Shown here piece by piece: positions 49,735 through 60,453 of a stretch of DNA of 64,000 nt (the stretch's first letter is position 1; each line of letters starts with the position of its first letter). Where the stretch lies: positions 33,731,170 to 33,795,169 of the forward strand of contig NC_079427.1 in NCBI RefSeq assembly GCF_026213295.1, written 5' to 3'. The stretch comes from Gadus chalcogrammus (Eukaryota; Chordata; Actinopteri; Gadiformes; Gadidae). A program made the translations under genes and the position numbers. The notes under the pieces were generated by a model. That model saw only the letters and a list, made by a program, of their open reading frames with translations. It ran no database searches and had not been told where the DNA came from.

Positions 49735-50176
49735 AGTGGAATTTCGAATTATAAATATGTACAATCCATAACGTTAGCTCTCTGGCTCATAGCTCAGCGG
49801 ACTAGAATATCTCCCGTTGCCAAGTCGTAGCTAAGGTCCGTCCTATTTAGTGGAAGAGTGAGCAATTTTTCCGTTGCATAAGAACCTTACGGGAGGGTAA
49901 AAACTTTATATTTGGATTGTAAAACGCATGAAAATATAAATGAATGATCTTAATTTCTTTTCTTTGGCAAGTTACCATGGTATAAGCGGGATAATGCCCT
50001 TCGAGGTGTCCAAAACATGTTTGATCGATCGGAATTAAAGGGGACTACTTTTTGAGGGAGATGATCCCAACCAGAGTATACATTTAATAAGCTTGCAATA
50101 CGAATAAGAAAAAAGCATAATTATTCAAGTATTTGAATTGTTTTATTATGTTGTCAAGCAAGAAGTAGAATAAACA
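49735..50176. repeat. Repeat family R, copy 3, inverted relative to 45220-45540
   Basis: Blocks such as GTACAATCCATAACGTTAGC and AAGTTACCATGGTATAAGCG match the reverse complement of 45350-45520. Confidence 0.75.
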
Positions 50177-50301
50177 GGATAATCACCTCAAGTCAGGGCA
50201 ATAAACAGTTTGATATGCCCTGCTCGTGGAAGGTTACCGGTAAGCCGTCCACGAGCCGGGCATATCCAACTGTTTATTGCCCTGCCTTGAGGTGATTATC
50301 C
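50177..50301. repeat. Long hairpin, about 52-bp arms
   Basis: GGATAATCACCTCAAG...GGGCAATAAACAGTTTGATA...GCTCGTGGA pairs with TCCACGAGC...CTTGAGGTGATTATCC with only a few mismatches and a loop of about 17 bases. Confidence 0.85.
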
Positions 50302-50456
50302 CTTACTTAACAATGCTAACACTGGAGTGCGTTTATCTCTGCTTTGTGCTGTATTAGCCCAACACACTCTTATGTATTGATGAACCAGATCCCGCTAGAA
50401 CCTTTCTTCTCGTCGGTCAACCAGGCGGCATTGAAGCCGAGATATATATACAAGGT

Positions 50457-51549
50457 AGCCTGGTCCTACCAGACGTTCGTACTTCATTTCATTTGTTCAG
50501 AGAGTCTGGGCCTACTCAATTGACAAACGTTAACTCACTTGAAGAAGGGTGTCTGTTGAAGTTTAAAGCTATTGGATCTGCCCAGTGCCAATCTGGATCT
50601 TCCATAACCATTTGCTAATGTTTGGTCGGGAATCACGTTGCGCATCAAATTTAGACGGAGAAAATCCACTAACATACCGCTATGGCAAGCCGATTGGACA
50701 TCAATTCGCTAGACTGGATATGTGTTGCAGATATCTGCAATTCAGTTTCGCCTAGTCAAAACTAACATTTCGGATATCCGCAACTACATTCCTCCTATCC
50801 ACAATTGTCATTTCAGATATCCACAAAGACATTCCTCCTAGGAGAAATGACGTCATTTTCGCCATTCATGTCTATGGGGTTTCTCATTGCAGATATCTAC
50901 AATTCAGTTGCGGATATCCACTTTGTGAATTACGGATATCTGCAACTGAATTGTAGATATCTGTAATTCCAGTTTGAGATATCTACAATTTGATTCTGAC
51001 TAGTCATAATTCCAGTTCAAGATATCTTTAATTCACCTCAATTCAAGTTATCTACCTGTCCCTTTTAAGATATCTTAAATTAAGTTTGGACTAGGCGAAA
51101 TTACGTTGTAGATATCTCTAACTGGAGTTACGACCAGTCAAAATGACGTTGTAGATATCTCAAATTGGAGTTAGGGATAGTCATAATTTAATTGTAGATA
51201 TCTATTATCAAGTTATAGATATCTTGAAAAGAATTTTGATTAGAGATGTCTAAAATTGTAGATATCTCTAATTTTCATTCCTCCTAGTCAAAATCTAATT
51301 ACAGATATCTTGAATTTGAGTTTTGACTGGGCAAAATGACGTTACAGATATCTTGAATGAAAATTCCAACTATTCAAAATTTAATTACGACTAGTCAGAA
51401 AGAAGTTGTTGATATCTACAATGTTAATTCCGGATAGTCAAACTTAGTTAATAAATGACAATTTGGCTTGCCATATACCGCAGACCCAGACCTTGTACTG
51501 AAGGGAAATTCAAATTGAGCGGAAGTACTTAGGCGGGTGGAGCCAGGCT
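50457..51549. mobile_element. Element with AGCCTGG ends and 11-bp target duplication; GATATC-rich interior
   Basis: Ends AGCCTGGTCCTACC and (minus) AGCCTGGCTCCACC. ATATACAAGGT is duplicated exactly at 50446-50456 and 51550-51560. From about 50715 to 51425 the interior is a degenerate array in which GATATC (mostly AGATATCT) occurs about 18 times, spaced by AATT-containing stretches. No coding capacity. Confidence 0.85.
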
Positions 51550-51560
51550 ATATACAAGGT

Positions 51561-52762
51561 ATATCACGACCACAATGGGAAGGTACCGCCCACTGCTAGA
51601 GCCTCCCTCTGAACAGCAACGGTTAAATATCTGCCTGCATTGAGAGGGAACCAGGGTTCTCTTTGCATGGAAATATGGTAGGATGTAACCTTGCATGTGA
51701 CCTAAGGTGGAAACATAATAGTATGTTACCTAAGGAAGAAATGTGCTAGTATGTTACCTAAGGCAGATCTACTGGATCCTGCTGCTGTGTGGGGAAGAGG
51801 CAATAATACCATTCCCTTGAGAACGGGACCTTTATTCCTATTTGATTTACATTTCAGGGTCATCAGGGTGGTGTTGTTAGATTAGCTTTGACTAACTTTG
51901 GGGTGGTATTAGCCAACAATGTGCCATAACATGCAGGTGTTTGTAGATGCTTAGTAGTTTTCAATAATGGTATTAAGTATGATTATATATGTTACGTTTT
52001 TTTATGTATTGGTACTAATGGCTCTTGGTACATTTTTGTAGTTGTGATTTAATCATTTCTCCATAACAACTTTGAATGTGTGTGTGCGTGCGTATTTGGA
52101 GATATTCAATAATTTATACAATGATTTTAGCATGTGGAGAATACAAATAATTGATGGAATGGTTTTAGCATCGATTTGCCCATATTGGGTACACATTCAT
52201 ACCATGGATTTAAAATAAGTGATTATTAAAACATTGACTACAAATAAAAGTACAAAATCAAATCTGTAAACAAACTCAAGTTTTCACCCATGTGACCCGT
52301 GACCCCCCCTCCAGGAGGTCAGGGGGGCAAGGAGACAGTAGAGCGATGCCCATCATGTCATAATCCAGTTTAAAGCACATACCCTCCTGCCTCTCCAAGA
52401 GTCTTAACAGAACCAGACCCCTCACTGACCACCTTGGTTGCTATAGCATCACTTTGTTGTCCTTTTCTATCAGAGCGTCACAAGGCTAACTATTTTTATG
52501 ATGCAATGTTTTCTTGCACGTTGGGCTCCAAATGATTATTAATCATGACCGAGACGATTTCACCTTTGAACTCTAATAAACCTATTTGTTTAATCACATG
52601 TCTCTAGTGTTCTTCTACTGCTGATCTTATCAGATCGGACTTTGACTCCAGAGCCTTATCAGCAACATGAAGGAGGAGGAGAGAGAGGGAGTGCTGAGAG
52701 ACCTTTATTTACACACAATCACATTAACGACCAAAGCTGGCCGAAACAAGATCTCTGATTGG
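51561..52762. other. Intergenic DNA between itgav and the peptidase E gene
   Basis: No coding exon recognised. A (GAGAGA)-rich patch near 52668-52700 and AATAAA-like motifs (52578) are present. Read from the minus strand this is the 3' flank of the peptidase gene, where AATAAA at about 52707-52702 (AAATAAAGG) could serve as its poly(A) signal. Confidence 0.4.
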
Positions 52763-55700
52763 TTAGTGTTCATCAGTCAACAGGAAGCTGAGATCACTTC
52801 CTGTGTTATACTCCACAGTCGGCTTTCCTCTGAAACACAGACACAGTCCCCATATATATACACACATGTATGTATGTACGTACATATACTGTACGTATTT
52901 GTATTTATGCATGTGTGTTTATATAGCCTAACTGGCGTGTATCACCTGGTAAAGAGGCGGGCCTCAGAGCCTCCCAGTAGAGTCGCTTGGTTCCCCTCCA
53001 CCATCAGAACACAGCCCTCCCTCAGAGCCTGCAAAACACACTCACTGGGGACCGCACTTCATAGAGAGGTCTCACTGGAACACACACTCACTGGGGACCA
53101 TACTGCATCTAGAGGTCTTCACTGGAAGGTCTATTACTCACATTACTGTTATTAATTAACCATTATTAATGATGTATATTGATCGAAAGAATGAGAAAAA
53201 CACTCTCACCAGTATAGGGGGCGTGTCAGGTTCCTCATGGTACTGCAGAATACTCTGCTCTCTGGTCTCCTACACACACACACTGACAGGTTACATTGAT
53301 ATTGTGTGTGGTGGCTATGTGTTAGCTGACCCCTGTGTGTGTTTGAGTGAGTGAGTGTGTGTGAGCGAGCTTAATCCTGTGTGTGTGTTGTGTGTGTGCG
53401 AGCTGACCCTGTGTGTGTGTGTGTGTGTGTGCGTGCTGACCCCCCCAGTGTGTGTGTTTGTGTGTGTGTGTGCGCGAGCTAACCCCTGTGTATGTGTTTG
53501 TGTGTGTGAGCTGACCCTGTGTGTGTGTGTGTGCGTGCTGACCCCCCCCCCCCCCCCCCCCCCCCAGTGTGCGTGTTTGTATGTGTGCATGCGCAGTTAC
53601 CCCCATGTGTGTGTGTTCGTGCGTGCGAGGTAACCCCCATGTGTGAGCTGACCTGTGTGTGTGTGTGTGTGCGCGCAAGCTGACCCCCATGTGGGTGCTG
53701 CGAGGGTCGTTTGTGGTGCTGATGCTGATAGTCGATACGTTGGTCCCAGCACTGGACCCCATGTAGGAAATGCCGTCCTGTAGACACACAGATATATCAC
53801 CATAAATATATCACACATGGATCTATCACACATAGATCTATCACCATAGATACATCACACATAAATCTATCACACAAATCTATTATACATAGATCCATCC
53901 CCATAGAGCAATCACAATAGAGGGATCACCAATAGGTCTATCGTACATAGATCTATCAACCATAGGTCTATCATAAATAGATACATCAGCATAGATCTAT
54001 CACCCATAGCTCTAAGATACATAGATATAAACACAAACACACGTTCGTCCCAGCACTGGAACGCCCTCCTATAAATGTAGAATACATTTATCATATCCAC
54101 AGATATATCATATTAGAAACACGTTGGTACCAACACTGGACCCTGTAAAGTAATGCGATAGATACTTGTTTGGATGCTCAACTCAGGTTTATTAACTGCC
54201 GTGTGTCTCGCTCACATCGGCTAACCTCCCGTATATCCCCTAGTATATGCGCAAGCACATTAACTACCGTATATGACAAGTATGTGTGCAAGCACATTAA
54301 CTACCGTATATGTCATCTCCCCCTTTTTAAAGTGTTATGTCAATAACATCACAGGAACAGTTTAACTGAAAATGCCTATTCAAACAGGTCATAGCATAAA
54401 CCAAGATTAACTTAAATGGAGTCATTTCAACATACACAGGTCTCTTTCCCCTCAACCAACAGATAAACCTAATCAACAGATAAACATGTACAACTGTACA
54501 ACTTTCTTCTTTTTTTTTTCACAAATCAACAGTATCACATTAATGTCAATACAACCTTTCTTCTCTTTTTTTTTTTCAAAAGGGCATATGATCTGCACTT
54601 ATTTACAGGTCAAGCCTGTCTATCTGCTTGCACACCCGTCCCGATCTGGTCACAGTCTGACCGGGCAGAGGGGTTGTGGGTGTAGCCACACTCTGACTCA
54701 CAGGAACGGTCTCTGACATGGTGGCACCATCAGAGTGTGTGTCTGTCCCTGTGACGTCCCTGTGCGCTGCTGGGATGGGCTGGGGAACTGGCCCTGGTTG
54801 GAGGTGACGGCGGTTCCGCCGCAGCTCCGCTCCATGCTGCGTCCTGATGACGAAGGATCTCGGGGTGGTGCTCTCGCTTGAGATCACCGCTGGCAAAGAC
54901 CATGACTTTTCATGGTCCAACTTGGAGAATACAACATCTCCTGGTTGCAGGGCAGGTAAGGGCCTGGCTCCATGACGGCGGTTGAAGTAGTGAGCCTGTT
55001 TAGCCTTTTCCCTTCCGTCCCTCTCCTTCACAGCTGTCCTGCTAGGCCATTTGGGTAGGAGATTTTTCTCCAGAGTGGGGAGTGTGGTTCTGATTTTCCT
55101 CCCCATCAACAGCTCGGCTGGACTGAAGCCTGTGGTGGAGCACGGAGTGGACCTATAGCTCATCAGAGCCATCACAGGATCTTCTTGCTTGAGAATTTTC
55201 TTTGCCGTCTGTACAGCTCTCTCTGCGTGCCCATTGCCCTGTGGATGGTGAGGGCTGGATGTGCAGTGCTTGAAGTCGAGCTGCCTCGCGCACTCCCTGA
55301 ACTCTGCACTTGAAAACTGGGGTCCATTATCACTCACCACCTCATCTGGAATGCCAAACCTGGCGAAGACCGCTTTCATTCTTTGAATTACCTGTGCACT
55401 CGTTGTCGAGGGTAAGTGCAGTATCTCTAGGAACCTGGAGTAATAATCTGAGATTACCAGGTAGTTGTGGTGCTGGTGCTCACAAAGGTCCATTGCAATT
55501 CTCTTCCAGGGTCGCTCTGGAAGCGGTGCGGAGATGAGAGGTTCCTTTTGATGTGTTCTTTTCAGTTCACAGCACACCTGACATGACGTCACAAGCATGC
55601 TTATCTCCGTAGAGAGTCTGGGCCACCACACAGATGAGCACGCTCTCTCCCTACATTTGACTAGGCCCTGGTGCCCTTCGTGAATCTTCTGAAGGATCTC

Positions 55701-58700
55701 ACCTCTCATTGACTTTGGCACGACAATCCTGCTTCCTCTGAGGACCAGGCCATTGTGTTCTGATAGCTCTGACTTCACTTGGACGTACTCTCTCGCGTCC
55801 ATGGGCACATTGCTTAAGTGTTCAGGCCATCCTTTCTTTATGAGTTTCACAACCGACAGCAGTTCGGCATCGGCTGCTGTCGCCGTTCTGATTTCATCCA
55901 TCTTGCTTGATGATGCAGGGATCCCCTCTACTACACTATCCACGTAGCATGCCACGTCAGAGTGTGTGTCTGTCTCTGCACACGTGCTGGCCAGTGGACT
56001 GCGTGACAGGGTGTCCGCGATGACCTGGCGCATATTCTGCCACTGGATTGAATCTCATGAGCCTCATGAGAAGACGCTGACATCTTAAAGGTACATTGTC
56101 TAGACTGTGGCTGTTAATGAGAGGCACTAGCGGTTTGTGATCAGTGATGAGCTTGAACTGCTCCAGTCCATTGAGGTATCTGTCAAACTTCTGGCATGCC
56201 CACACACCGACCAGGCATTCCTTCTCTATCTGGGCGTAGCGTGTTTCTGCCTCAGTGAGCCGTCTGGAGCAATATGGCACAGGTTTCCACTGCTCCCCGT
56301 GAAGCTGAAGGAGCACACCCCCCAATGTATAACTACTTGCATCTGCTGACACAGCCGTGGGCTTGTTCAAGTCATAGAAAACAAGTACTGGTGCAGTTGA
56401 CAACAGCTCCTTGATGTGTTCAAAAGCAGTTTGTTGTGCGTGGCTCCATGTCCATGAATTCTTGTCCCTCAAGAGCTCGTACAGCGGCTGTCCTACGGTA
56501 GAGAGTCTGGGGATGTATCTTCCAAGATAATTTACCATTCCCAGTATCCTTCTCAATTCTTGCACGTCTGCTGGTGGTGACAGCTGCCTTATAGCTTTCA
56601 CTTTGTCTGGGTCAGGCCGGATCCCGGACCGGTCAATGAGATGTCCAAGGAACCGCAGCTGACTCTGCCTGATGGAGCACTTCTCACGGTTGAGCTTCAG
56701 ACCAGCTGTCACAATGTGCTGCATTACCTTCTCCAGGCGACCGTCGTGCTGCTCTTGTGTGGTCCCATAGACCAGAATGTCGTCCATGAAGACCTCAACA
56801 CCCTCCAGCCCCTGCAGGGTCTCCATCATCTTCCTCTGAAAGATTTCTGGTGCGCTCGTGATTCCAAAAGGTAGCCGCTTGAAGTTGAATCTGCCAAATG
56901 GTGTAATAAAGGTAGTGAGCTTAGAGCTGTCTGGGTGCAGCGGTATCTGGAAGAACCCACTGGCGGCATCGAGCGAAGAGAAGACAGTGGCCCCACTCAG
57001 CTTTGCTGTAATCTCATCAGTAGTAGGCAGGATATACTGTTCTCTTTTCACTGCCTCATTCAGCCTCTTGAGATCAACACATATGCAGGCTTTACCTGTG
57101 CTCTTCAAGACTGGCACCATGGGTGCACACCAGTCCGTGGGCTGTGTCACCCTCTCGATGATGCCATTTCCCTCAATCCTCTTGAGCTCCTCCTTTACCT
57201 TTTGCAGCATAGGGAGAGGCACGCGTCGTGCTGCGTGTACAGCATATGGCTGAGCATTGTCTTTCAGCAGTATTCTCACTGGTTTAGTCTTTAAAGTCCC
57301 ATGCGTGCCATATGCCTGTGGATGTTCCCTGTTGCACACCGTTTCATTCACTCTCCTCACTAGATCCATTTTCACAGACAGCGGCCTGCTGAGTAGTTTG
57401 TTGACCGTACGTCCGCGGATGACATATGCTGTGAGTGGGTGAGTCTTTCCTTTGTAGGTCACAGTGCTCTGGAACTGTCCTATGCACTGCAGCTCGCCCC
57501 TGGGCTGTCCAGTGGCATCTCTGCAGGCTGCAGTGCTCTTTTGGGCATGAGTGAGTGGTAGGTCTCCTCGCAGATGACGTTAACATCGGCCCCTGTGTCG
57601 ATTTTGAAGTCAACTGGTGTAGAGCCCACCAGTAACTCGACGGCCCATTGCTCTGGCGACCCATCTGCTTTACTCACAGCCCCAAGAAAGTGTGACTGCT
57701 GCTCCGTTTGCTCTGTAACCTCACTCACTGCCTGCCTGCGCCTACACACTCTACTCCAATGTCCAACTTTGTCACATGTATTGCATTTGGAATTTCGAGC
57801 CGGGCAATTTTCATCTTTACTGTGCCACGCTTTCCCACACAGTCCACATTGCCCTTTATTTCCCCCTTTTGGCTTACCGTAGTGATTGGGGTATTTGCTG
57901 CGCTCGTGAGTGACTTCTTGTATCACCCCCGTTGTCTCTCCTTGCATGCTGACTTGAGAAGCAACTTCTTCCGACTGCCTGACTGTCTCTATAGTCAGCG
58001 CTAGTGTTAAGTCCTTTGTCAGCTGCAATTTCCGTGAGACATCTTTGTCGAGTATTCCAACTACGATTCGGTCGCGGATATTCTCATCTCTGTTCCCGCC
58101 GAATTCGCAATGTTCTGCCAGTTCATACAAAGCCCTGATAAAAGTTTCAGCTTTTTCTCCTGGTCTTTGCACGCGCAGATGGAAACATGCACGTTCGTGT
58201 ATTACATTCCTTCTTGGCACAAAGTAATCATCGAACTTTCCAAGCACCCTCACATAATCATCTCTATGTGCATTATCTTCAAAGTTAAACGAACGGAAGA
58301 TGTTCTCCGACTCGCTTCCCATAGCGTATATCAGACTGCTAACCTGCACAGCACCATCTTCCTTGTCCAGCTTGGTTGCGATTCTGAATCTCACAAAACG
58401 CTGCTTCCACTCCGGCCACTCTCCTGGCCTATCGAAGGAAAAGTTTGTCGGAGGGGGGAACTTAGGCATGACTTCGTTTTCGCTTCTGACACCATGTAAA
58501 GTGATGCGATAGATACTTGTTCGGATGCTCAACTCAGGTTTATTAACTGCCGTGTGTCTCGCTCACATCGGCTAACCTCCCGTATATCCCCTAGTATATG
58601 CACAAGCACATTAACTACCGTATATGACAAGTATGTGCGCAAGCACATTAACTACCGTATATGACAGACCCCATGTGGGTGTTAATGTGTGGTTGTGGGT

Positions 58701-60453
58701 GTGTGTGTTTGTGTGACCTCTAAAACTCTCCTCCTGATGTCAGCCACCAGCTGGTTGTCATAGAGACACTTGAGCAGTCGGAAGGTGTTCCCTCCTCCTG
58801 GAATACAACAGAGCAGTTAGTGCTCTGCCCTGCGAATAGAAGCCCTAGCCCTGCAGTGTTAGTGCCTTACTCTACCTATTGAGTAACAGGGAATATAACC
58901 TCCAACCATAAAGTGTTAGTGCCTTGCTCTACCTACTGAGCTACACAGGGAATATAACATCTTACCATGTAGTGCTAGTGTAGTGATCACTATACCAAAC
59001 TGGAAAATGGGCACAACTGACCATAGAAATGCAGCGTTACAATCTAAGCATTGTTGGTGTATGTGAGAGCCAATGGAATACCTTTGGAGAAGTAACAACT
59101 GCCACTGGAGAGACATTTCTCTATTCAGGCAACCCAAAAGAAGAAGACCCCCACACACACAGGGTAGGACTACTCTTTACAAAAGGTGCAGTTAAAAGCC
59201 TCATTGAATGGGAACCAATTTCAGAACGGGTCATCACAGCCAGGTTTACATCAAAAGGTCGCAATATCACATTCATCCAATGCTACGCTCCCACCAACAA
59301 TGCTGTTTATGAAGAAAAAGAGACCTTTTACCAACAACTACAGGCTGTCTTCAAGAGGACTCCCAAAAGAGACATCAATATTGTAATGGGAGATCTGAAG
59401 GCCAAAATTGGAGAGGATAACAACGACTGGAGAGGAACAATGGGGACTGAAGGACTGTGGCAGATGAATGAGGATTGGCTGCTCTTTGCCAGCTTCTGTG
59501 CCCTCAATTATCTAGTGATCGGAGGCAAGTTAGGCCAGGTAGACCTAAATCCAACTGGAGGCAGTCCACGCTTGATGAACTGACCAAGACGGGGACCTCC
59601 TGGCAAGAAGCAAAGACCATCGCGCAGAGGAGAGTGAGGTGGGGATCCATGATGGAGCCCCTATTCTCCCAAGAGGGCCAAAAGGACTAAGAAGAAGAAG
59701 ATGGAGTGCTAGTGTCTTGCTCTGACTAAGTGTTTGTGTGTGTGTGAGACCTATAAAGATGGCCTCTGCTGTCCTCACAGCCTCTCGAGGATCCTCTGCG
59801 TCATGGATGCTATCCAGCTCATAACCTGAAAGATCAGAGGTCAAAGGTCCGAGATCACAGGTCAGAGGTCAGATGTTACAGGTCAGAGATCACAAGTCAG
59901 AGATCACAGGTTGGAGGTCATATATTACAACAGGCTGCTTTGGAATAAACATGAGTAATCAAATCCATCACCAGCAATGTTATAAGTGTAAAATACAATA
60001 TTCGATACTATCAGGCAGCTCATTAAAAAAACACTTTAAGAGCAAATTAGCTGAAGTTAGAAATGTGCCTCATGGTCCACAGAGCAGTAGGTCAGTTGAC
60101 ATGTTGTCCTGAACGCACCACATGGTCCACAGAGCAGTAGGTCAGTTGACATACTCACCCAGGCTGTTGAACTTGGTCCTTGCTAGGCAGGCGTATCCGT
60201 CTCTGTCGTGGAGCGCGTACGGTACGAAGAGCACTCTCTTCAGCCTGGAGACGGAAGGACGGACAGACCGGTCACACAGGCTCTATCCACGCCTCCAGCT
60301 CTAGATGAGCTGCAAGTGTTCTCTCTACAGACTATCCTTTCTATAAGACAAGAAACAGTCTTACCTCCCAAAGAAGGTGGAGATGTGGGCCTGGCAGTGG
60401 TCCAGGTACCCCCCGCCGTGCAATGTGGAGTTAGACACCAGCAGCAGACGCCT
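52763..60453 (-). CDS. Alpha-aspartyl dipeptidase / peptidase E (family S51), internally deleted
   Basis: Eight exons join in frame with GT-AG introns: 60453-60365, 60244-60159, 59825-59751, 58797-58718, 53777-53685, 53269-53210, 53028-52946, 52829-52763 (stop TAA). They encode about 210 residues. Landmarks: [80 protein letters not shown] (nucleophile Ser), [20 protein letters not shown] and [11 protein letters not shown]. The family removes N-terminal Asp from dipeptides using Ser-His-Glu in the cytosol. Between TTND and STHMG about 27 residues expected in relatives, including the NPHY catalytic His, are absent. No in-frame ATG precedes the first exon; TGA lies 15 bases before codon AAG and an ACG sits where ATG might be, so the start is lost or in an unseen 5' exon. 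It may be a pseudogene. Confidence 0.85.
53340..53684. repeat. TG/GAGCTGACC-rich degenerate array in a peptidase E intron
   Basis: (GTGTG)n tracts alternate with GAGCTGACCC and CCCCCATGTG units plus a poly-C run (about 53541-53565). Frames across it on both strands are low-complexity. Confidence 0.85.
53685..53777 (-). other. Peptidase E nucleophile exon, missing the catalytic-His segment
   Basis: The exon encodes [24 protein letters not shown], then PRSTHMG, 31 codons. Relatives have a stretch of about 27 residues between the TTND and xSxHMG equivalents, with proline-rich and NPHY motifs. The exon still ends in phase 0 at a GTCAGC donor and the next exon begins ETREQ as expected, so the deletion keeps the frame. 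The donor itself (CATGGGG/GTCAGC) is part of a local CCCCCATGTG repeat. Confidence 0.75.
53785..54143. repeat. ATAGATCTATCAC minisatellite and decayed copies of a peptidase E exon
   Basis: From about 53790 to 54020 units like CACACATAGATCTATCACCA repeat. At about 54040-54064 and 54121-54143 two decayed copies of the nucleophile exon core appear (CGTCCCAGCACTGGAAC; GGTACCAACACTGGACCC, compared with GGTCCCAGCACTGGACCC at 53742). The second copy is cut by the LTR element. Confidence 0.75.
54144..54315 (-). repeat. Ty3-type element 3' LTR
   Basis: 172 bp, TGTAAAGT...TATGTCA on the plus strand. It differs from the partner by single-base changes, such as TAATGCG/TGATGCG and TATGTCA/TATGACA. Confidence 0.93.
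54603..56033 (-). pseudogene. Ty3-type integrase
   Basis: It begins with the RNase H end ([11 protein letters not shown]), then the HHCC zinc finger ([13 protein letters not shown] ... CQVCCE) and catalytic core: Asp in RIAMDLC, Asp in [11 protein letters not shown], Glu in [16 protein letters not shown]-terminal region with [15 protein letters not shown] follows. The integrase frame itself is intact; a shift near 56023 separates it from RT. Confidence 0.9.
55957..57462 (-). pseudogene. Ty3-type reverse transcriptase and RNase H
   Basis: RT motifs in order: [55 protein letters not shown] and FMDDILVYG active site. RNase H follows ([39 protein letters not shown]). The frame runs off after EYAPGH near 56020, where the following part is read in another frame, so a small indel broke pol. 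Confidence 0.9.
57480..58532 (-). pseudogene. Ty3-type gag with start of protease
   Basis: The frame opens inside the LTR; the likely gag start is the Met at [13 protein letters not shown] near 58470. The gag core ([14 protein letters not shown] ... [17 protein letters not shown]) is followed by two zinc knuckles, [15 protein letters not shown] and [14 protein letters not shown], then the protease active site [11 protein letters not shown] near 57590. The frame ends at 57482-57480 inside the protease; the rest continues in the next frame. Confidence 0.88.
58495..58666 (-). repeat. Ty3-type element 5' LTR
   Basis: 172 bp, TGTAAAGT...TATGACA on the plus strand; the tRNA-Leu primer site lies directly inside it (58494-58481). 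Confidence 0.93.
58672..58717. other. Continuation of the duplicated exon copy beyond the LTR element
   Basis: GACCCCATGTGGGTGTTAAT directly right of the element joins to CACTGGACCC on its left (54134-54143) to rebuild a decayed copy of the peptidase E exon, showing where the LTR element landed. Confidence 0.65.
58845..58985 (-). repeat. tRNA-derived SINE-like tandem units
   Basis: On the minus strand TGTAGCTCAGTAGGTAGAGC then AAGGCACTAACAC occurs twice, about 65 bases apart (58947-58920, 58887-58858). The TRGCTCAGNNGGTAGAGC form is a tRNA A box; no clear B box or cloverleaf follows, so these are retroposon relics. Confidence 0.6.
58985..59695 (+). mobile_element. LINE relic: endonuclease domain fused to the element's 3' end
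   Basis: From about 59029 the frame [57 protein letters not shown] is an endonuclease domain. After LVIGG (near 59530) it changes to a different frame, [20 protein letters not shown] ... [13 protein letters not shown], the usual C-terminus of such LINEs. The whole reverse transcriptase is missing, an internal deletion of several kb. AAGAAGAAG at the end resembles the 3' tail. Confidence 0.8.
59829..59925. repeat. AGGTCA/GATCAC-rich short tandem array
   Basis: Units AGGTCAGAG and AGATCACAGG alternate in about 95 bases next to the acceptor of peptidase E exon 59825-59751. AGGTCAAAGGTCC at 59838-59850 has the form of a DR1 nuclear-receptor site; function is not implied by sequence alone. Confidence 0.7.
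60070..60158. repeat. 51-bp tandem duplication at a peptidase E donor
   Basis: CATGGTCCACAGAGCAGTAG then GTCAGTTGACAT is present at about 60071 and 60121, the second copy ending at the donor of exon 60244-60159. Confidence 0.85.

Larger units (their letters stand above)
54144..58666 (-). mobile_element. Complete Ty3-type LTR retrotransposon (Mag-like)
   Basis: Two 172-bp LTRs (54144-54315, 58495-58666) with TG...CA ends flank gag and pol on the minus strand. GACCC is duplicated at 54139-54143 and 58667-58671. The primer site after the 5' LTR reads TGGTGTCAGAAGCG, complementary to the 3' end of tRNA-Leu, as in Mag/SURL elements. The polypurine tract before the 3' LTR is AAAAAGGGGGAGA (about 54328-54316). 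The LTRs differ at about 5 of 172 positions, so insertion was not very recent. Two frame breaks in pol indicate loss of activity. Confidence 0.93.

Noticed and set aside
58845..58950. Possible tRNA genes
   Set aside because: Only the A-box part is tRNA-like and it is tandemly repeated; there is no B box or acceptor stem.
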